16,021 nt of DNA from Desulfurococcales archaeon (GTDB lineage Archaea > Thermoproteota > Thermoprotei_A > Sulfolobales > Desulfurococcaceae), in NCBI GenBank assembly GCA_027083045.1, contig JALWQP010000109.1, positions 1 through 16,021 of the forward strand. Direction: 5' to 3'. The notes beneath the pieces are model-generated. The model saw nothing but the letters and a program-made list of their open reading frames with translations. It was not told where the DNA came from and ran no database searches. Numbering within the stretch: position 1 is the first letter of the stretch; every line of letters begins with the position of its first letter. Positions 13,858 through 16,021 of the stretch are shown in pieces. The position numbers and the translations under genes are program-made.

Positions 13858-14478
13858 ATGGTGATACGTAGATTGGTTACCGGGATTGTAGGAATCGCTA
13901 TGACTGAGATAGCTGAGTTCGTTACCCGTGCAATTGACTCTATAAAAGACCACGAAGTAGAAAAGATGATTAATACATTGATAGATGCTTATGGCGGCCA
14001 CAAGATCCTCGTCATGGGCGCCGGCCGCAGCGGCTTAGTTGGTAAAGCATTTGCGATGAGATTACTGCATCTTGGTTTCCAAGTCTATGTGCTGGGCGAA
14101 ACAATCGTTCCAAGGATCAGTGAAGGCGACGTTGTCATAGCGATCTCAGGCTCCGGGCGCACTAAACTCATAGTGACAGCGGCTGAGGCAGCTAAACAGG
14201 TTGGAGCAAAAATCATAGCTATCACGAGCTATCCTGACAGTCCTCTCGGAAGACTTGCCGATGTGGTGGTTGTCGTTCCGGGTAGGACAAAGATTGCGAC
14301 CGAGGAAGACTACTTCACAAGACAGATACTAGGCATACACGAGCCCCTAGCACCGCTCGGGACCTTATTCGAGGACACCGCAATGATCTTTCTCGACGGA
14401 GTAGTGGTTGGGCTCATGAAGAAACTCGGCAAGACAGAAGAAGATCTAAGGAATGCTCATGCCAACATAGAGTTCTAG
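13858..14478 (+). CDS. hxlB: 6-phospho-3-hexuloisomerase (SIS domain)
   Basis: Interconverts arabino-3-hexulose 6-phosphate and fructose 6-phosphate. In archaea lacking a classical pentose phosphate pathway, this enzyme and hexulose-phosphate synthase run the ribulose monophosphate route in reverse to make ribulose 5-phosphate; no synthase gene is in this window. It is a single SIS domain of 206 residues with MGAGRSGLVGKAFAMRL (53-69), LGETIVP (79-85), ISGSGRT (96-102), SPLGRLAD (128-135) and PLGTLFEDT (166-174). It ends in the family's AHANIE-type tail, and the layout matches Methanocaldococcus MJ1247. A TATA-like box suggests a leaderless mRNA starting at this ATG; an internal ATG at 13900 would also give a plausible N-terminus. 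No operon partner is evident, as the next gene has its own promoter and ribosome site. Confidence 0.93.
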   Translation: MVIRRLVTGIVGIAMTEIAEFVTRAIDSIKDHEVEKMINTLIDAYGGHKILVMGAGRSGLVGKAFAMRLLHLGFQVYVLGETIVPRISEGDVVIAISGSGRTKLIVTAAEAAKQVGAKIIAITSYPDSPLGRLADVVVVVPGRTKIATEEDYFTRQILGIHEPLAPLGTLFEDTAMIFLDGVVVGLMKKLGKTEEDLRNAHANIEF

Positions 14479-14507
14479 TGTAGCAACTGATAGGCTCTGA
14501 CAAAGTC

Positions 14508-14550
14508 ATCTTAATAAGCGGTTTAGATAGTTTCTTTTCTACAAGGTGAT
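14508..14550 (+). promoter_or_regulatory. Promoter and strong ribosome site of the precursor-transporter gene
   Basis: ATCTTAATAAGC (14508-14519) is a TATA candidate predicting a start near 14539. AAGGTGAT (14543-14550) then pairs perfectly with the anti-Shine-Dalgarno end of 16S rRNA and is correctly spaced for the TTG at 14555. This argues against the GTG that lies inside the site itself (14546-14548). Confidence 0.5.
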
Positions 14551-14554
14551 ATCA

Positions 14555-15289
14555 TTGATAGAGAATAAGAGATCAATTGATGCTGGCTACGCGTTGTTGT
14601 TAGGGATATTTATTGCCAGCCTTGTATCGGCTAACTACTTAGCAGCTAAAATAGCTGTGCTCGGCACCATAGCTCCTAACATTACGCTTCTCGTTCCAGC
14701 GGGAGTAGTCGCTTACGCCGTTACGTTTACTGCGACTGATATTATCGGCGAAGTCTATGGGAAGAAGGCCGCATCAATGGCTGTAATGATAGGATTATTC
14801 ATACAGTTTCTCATAATGTTCTATTCATTAATAGCTCTACTCATGCCGACAGCTCCTTTCCAGGAAAACTATAACGTGTTCTTTAATAGGGTTTATGGTG
14901 TAACTCCAAATATAGCTTTGGCAAGCGTACTCGCATATCTTGTGAGCCAGAACCATGATGTCTGGGCATTTCATTTCTGGAAAAGACTGACCCGGGGTAA
15001 ATGGCTGTGGCTGAGAAATAATGCTAGTACTATAGTGAGCCAGTTGATCGACACAACAATATTCATAACGCTGGCCTTTGGCGTCTTCCCCATATTCCTT
15101 GGAGGAGTCTCTATTCCGTGGAGCCTGATACCATTCACGATCTTAGGGCAGTACATCGTCAAAGTGATGATAGCATTATTCGATACGCCATTCGTATACG
15201 CTGGCGTCTATCTGCTCAAGCGCCTCGGCCTCCACAATATGAGCCTGAGCGAAGTGGTTCCAAGTGCAAGGACTGTTCAGACTGGATGA
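14555..15289 (+). CDS. YhhQ-family (COG1738) queuosine/archaeosine precursor transporter
   Basis: COG1738 proteins import 7-deazaguanine precursors; E. coli YhhQ takes up preQ0/preQ1. In archaea preQ0 is the base inserted in tRNA on the way to archaeosine. The protein (about 244 residues) is strongly hydrophobic with roughly six membrane segments. It shows the family's features: an early SANYLAAKI motif, VTFTATDIIGEVYGKKAA after the second segment, AYLVSQNHDVWAFHFWKR in the middle, NNASTIVSQLIDTTIFI, and a C-terminal IVKVMIALFDTPFVY. The start is set at TTG 14555 because AAGGTGAT (14543-14550) is a strong ribosome site for it; the upstream in-frame GTG at 14546 lies within that site. The next gene starts inside its 3' end, a 26-base overlap, which implies a shared function. 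Confidence 0.92.
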   Translation: MIENKRSIDAGYALLLGIFIASLVSANYLAAKIAVLGTIAPNITLLVPAGVVAYAVTFTATDIIGEVYGKKAASMAVMIGLFIQFLIMFYSLIALLMPTAPFQENYNVFFNRVYGVTPNIALASVLAYLVSQNHDVWAFHFWKRLTRGKWLWLRNNASTIVSQLIDTTIFITLAFGVFPIFLGGVSIPWSLIPFTILGQYIVKVMIALFDTPFVYAGVYLLKRLGLHNMSLSEVVPSARTVQTG

Positions 15290-15998
15290 CAAATTGGGTA
15301 GAAGACTTGTACTCATACTGAAAAACTATCCATGCTCGTGGGGAAAATGTAGTTTTTGCCCGTTTCACCTTGAACAATCAACCAATACTTGGGAGATAAT
15401 AGTCTTCAATAGAAGAATAGTGAGAGAGGCTATCCGGGTAGCCAGTAGGGAGAACTATGAACGCATCGCTGTTTTTAATGGTGGAAGTTTCAGCGAACTA
15501 CCATACGATACCGTGAACGAGCTGGTACCACTGGCCAAGAACAGAATATTCGAGATAGAATCACGCAGTAATTTCATCACCGATGATTTTGTGAAAAATT
15601 TGCTCAGACTACTGGCTCCGAAAAAACTAGTTATAAGAATAGGGTTCGAGGTCGCCGATGAAGAAATACGTGAGAAACTCCTCAGAAAAGGCATGCCGGA
15701 TTCTGAGATCAAAAGGATTCTATGGATAAGACAGCGTCTAAGGGAAGAAGGACTACCAGTCGAGTTCTGGGTCTATGTCTTGTTTGGAATAGAATATATA
15801 CCTGAAGAAAAGGTTGTCGAGTCAGTGAAGTTCTTCAAGAAATACTTTGACGGAGTAATAGCTATCAAGTATAAGAAGTATTTACCAGAACACCCAGAAG
15901 AAAAACCAGTATCGGAAAAACTCGCTTGTTTCTTAGAGAGAGAAGCGGACTTGGTTGATTGGGGTGGTGAGGAATGGGAGATCGAGAAAAAGAACTAA
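15264..15998 (+). CDS. Small radical SAM protein, COG1244/RaSEA-like
   Basis: RaSEA is the radical SAM enzyme that, with ArcS, completes archaeosine in tRNA; COG1244 also holds relatives of unknown role. The resemblance rests on PCSWGKCSFCPF (23-34, cluster cysteines 24, 29 and 32 in C-x4-C-x2-C spacing), NGGSFSELP (72-80), EIESRSNFIT (97-106, where RaSEA has an ESRPEF-like motif), IRIGFEVADEEIREKLLRKG (124-143) and a TIM-barrel-like helix/strand alternation. At 244 residues it is clearly shorter than typical RaSEA and lacks an obvious extra domain. The GTG start lies inside the transporter gene, which supports a joint role in 7-deazaguanine modification of tRNA. The next ORF starts within its last codons. 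The radical SAM class is secure; the exact reaction is not. Confidence 0.85.
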   Translation: MQGLFRLDDKLGRRLVLILKNYPCSWGKCSFCPFHLEQSTNTWEIIVFNRRIVREAIRVASRENYERIAVFNGGSFSELPYDTVNELVPLAKNRIFEIESRSNFITDDFVKNLLRLLAPKKLVIRIGFEVADEEIREKLLRKGMPDSEIKRILWIRQRLREEGLPVEFWVYVLFGIEYIPEEKVVESVKFFKKYFDGVIAIKYKKYLPEHPEEKPVSEKLACFLEREADLVDWGGEEWEIEKKN

Positions 15999-16021
15999 AA
16001 GTTATCGAGGTTATATGGGAC
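15974..16021 (+). CDS. Start of a third overlapping gene, cut by the window end
   Basis: An ATG at 15974 opens a frame that runs to the window edge (16 residues, beginning MGDREKELKVIEVIWD) and overlaps the end of the radical SAM gene by 25 bases. GGTGAGG just before it could serve as a ribosome site, although it is very close. The overlap style matches the previous junction, so this is probably the next gene of the same operon. Sixteen residues are too few for any family call. Confidence 0.5.
   Translation, partial: MGDREKELKVIEVIWD

Noticed and set aside
15118..15321. Plus-strand ORF in a third frame across the transporter/radical SAM junction
   Set aside because: It overlaps two well-supported genes in other frames, and its product shows no family feature.

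Overview
The window reads as the chromosome of a thermophilic archaeon, most likely an anaerobic crenarchaeon of the Desulfurococcales type. The grounds are archaeal TATA-like boxes and GGAGGTGA-type ribosome sites, frequent GTG and TTG starts, Lys/Glu/Ile/Arg-rich proteins, an archaeal one-domain ZPR1, a 6-phospho-3-hexuloisomerase and an indolepyruvate:ferredoxin oxidoreductase typical of peptide fermenters. The lineage is inferred from family content. I see no mobile element, CRISPR array, rRNA or tRNA, and no gene-free stretch over 300 bases.

Layout. 1-431: an unrecognised small protein whose frame is open to the window edge. 499-858 (-): a small winged-helix-like protein with an arginine tract, divergent from 996-5859 (+), a tight five-gene run: iorA, iorB, sfsA, a CitG-like protein and a MarC-family membrane protein. 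5938-6300 (+): a small unknown protein. 6424-7527 (+): a GH130/PH1107-related glycosidase or phosphorylase. 7614-10250 (-): a knotted-type carbamoyltransferase and, upstream of it, a TRZ/ATZ/MtaD/SsnA-type amidohydrolase; the amidohydrolase is divergent from ade (adenine deaminase, 10391-12199 +). 12206-13737 (-): a SplB-like radical SAM protein followed by a ZPR1 zinc-finger protein. 13858-14478 (+): hexuloisomerase. 14555-15998 (+): a YhhQ-type queuosine/archaeosine-precursor transporter overlapping a small COG1244/RaSEA-like radical SAM protein, which in turn overlaps a third gene that leaves the window.

How the genes may work together. IorAB oxidises aryl-pyruvates from aromatic amino acids to aryl-acetyl-CoA and reduced ferredoxin, and the MarC-like protein may move amino acids or products. 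Adenine deaminase and the amidohydrolase suggest purine-base or nucleoside deamination, and the adjacent carbamoyltransferase recalls the bacterial ygeW/ssnA purine-degradation loci. The transporter and RaSEA-like pair suggests uptake of a 7-deazaguanine precursor and its use in tRNA modification. The last two assignments are hypotheses.
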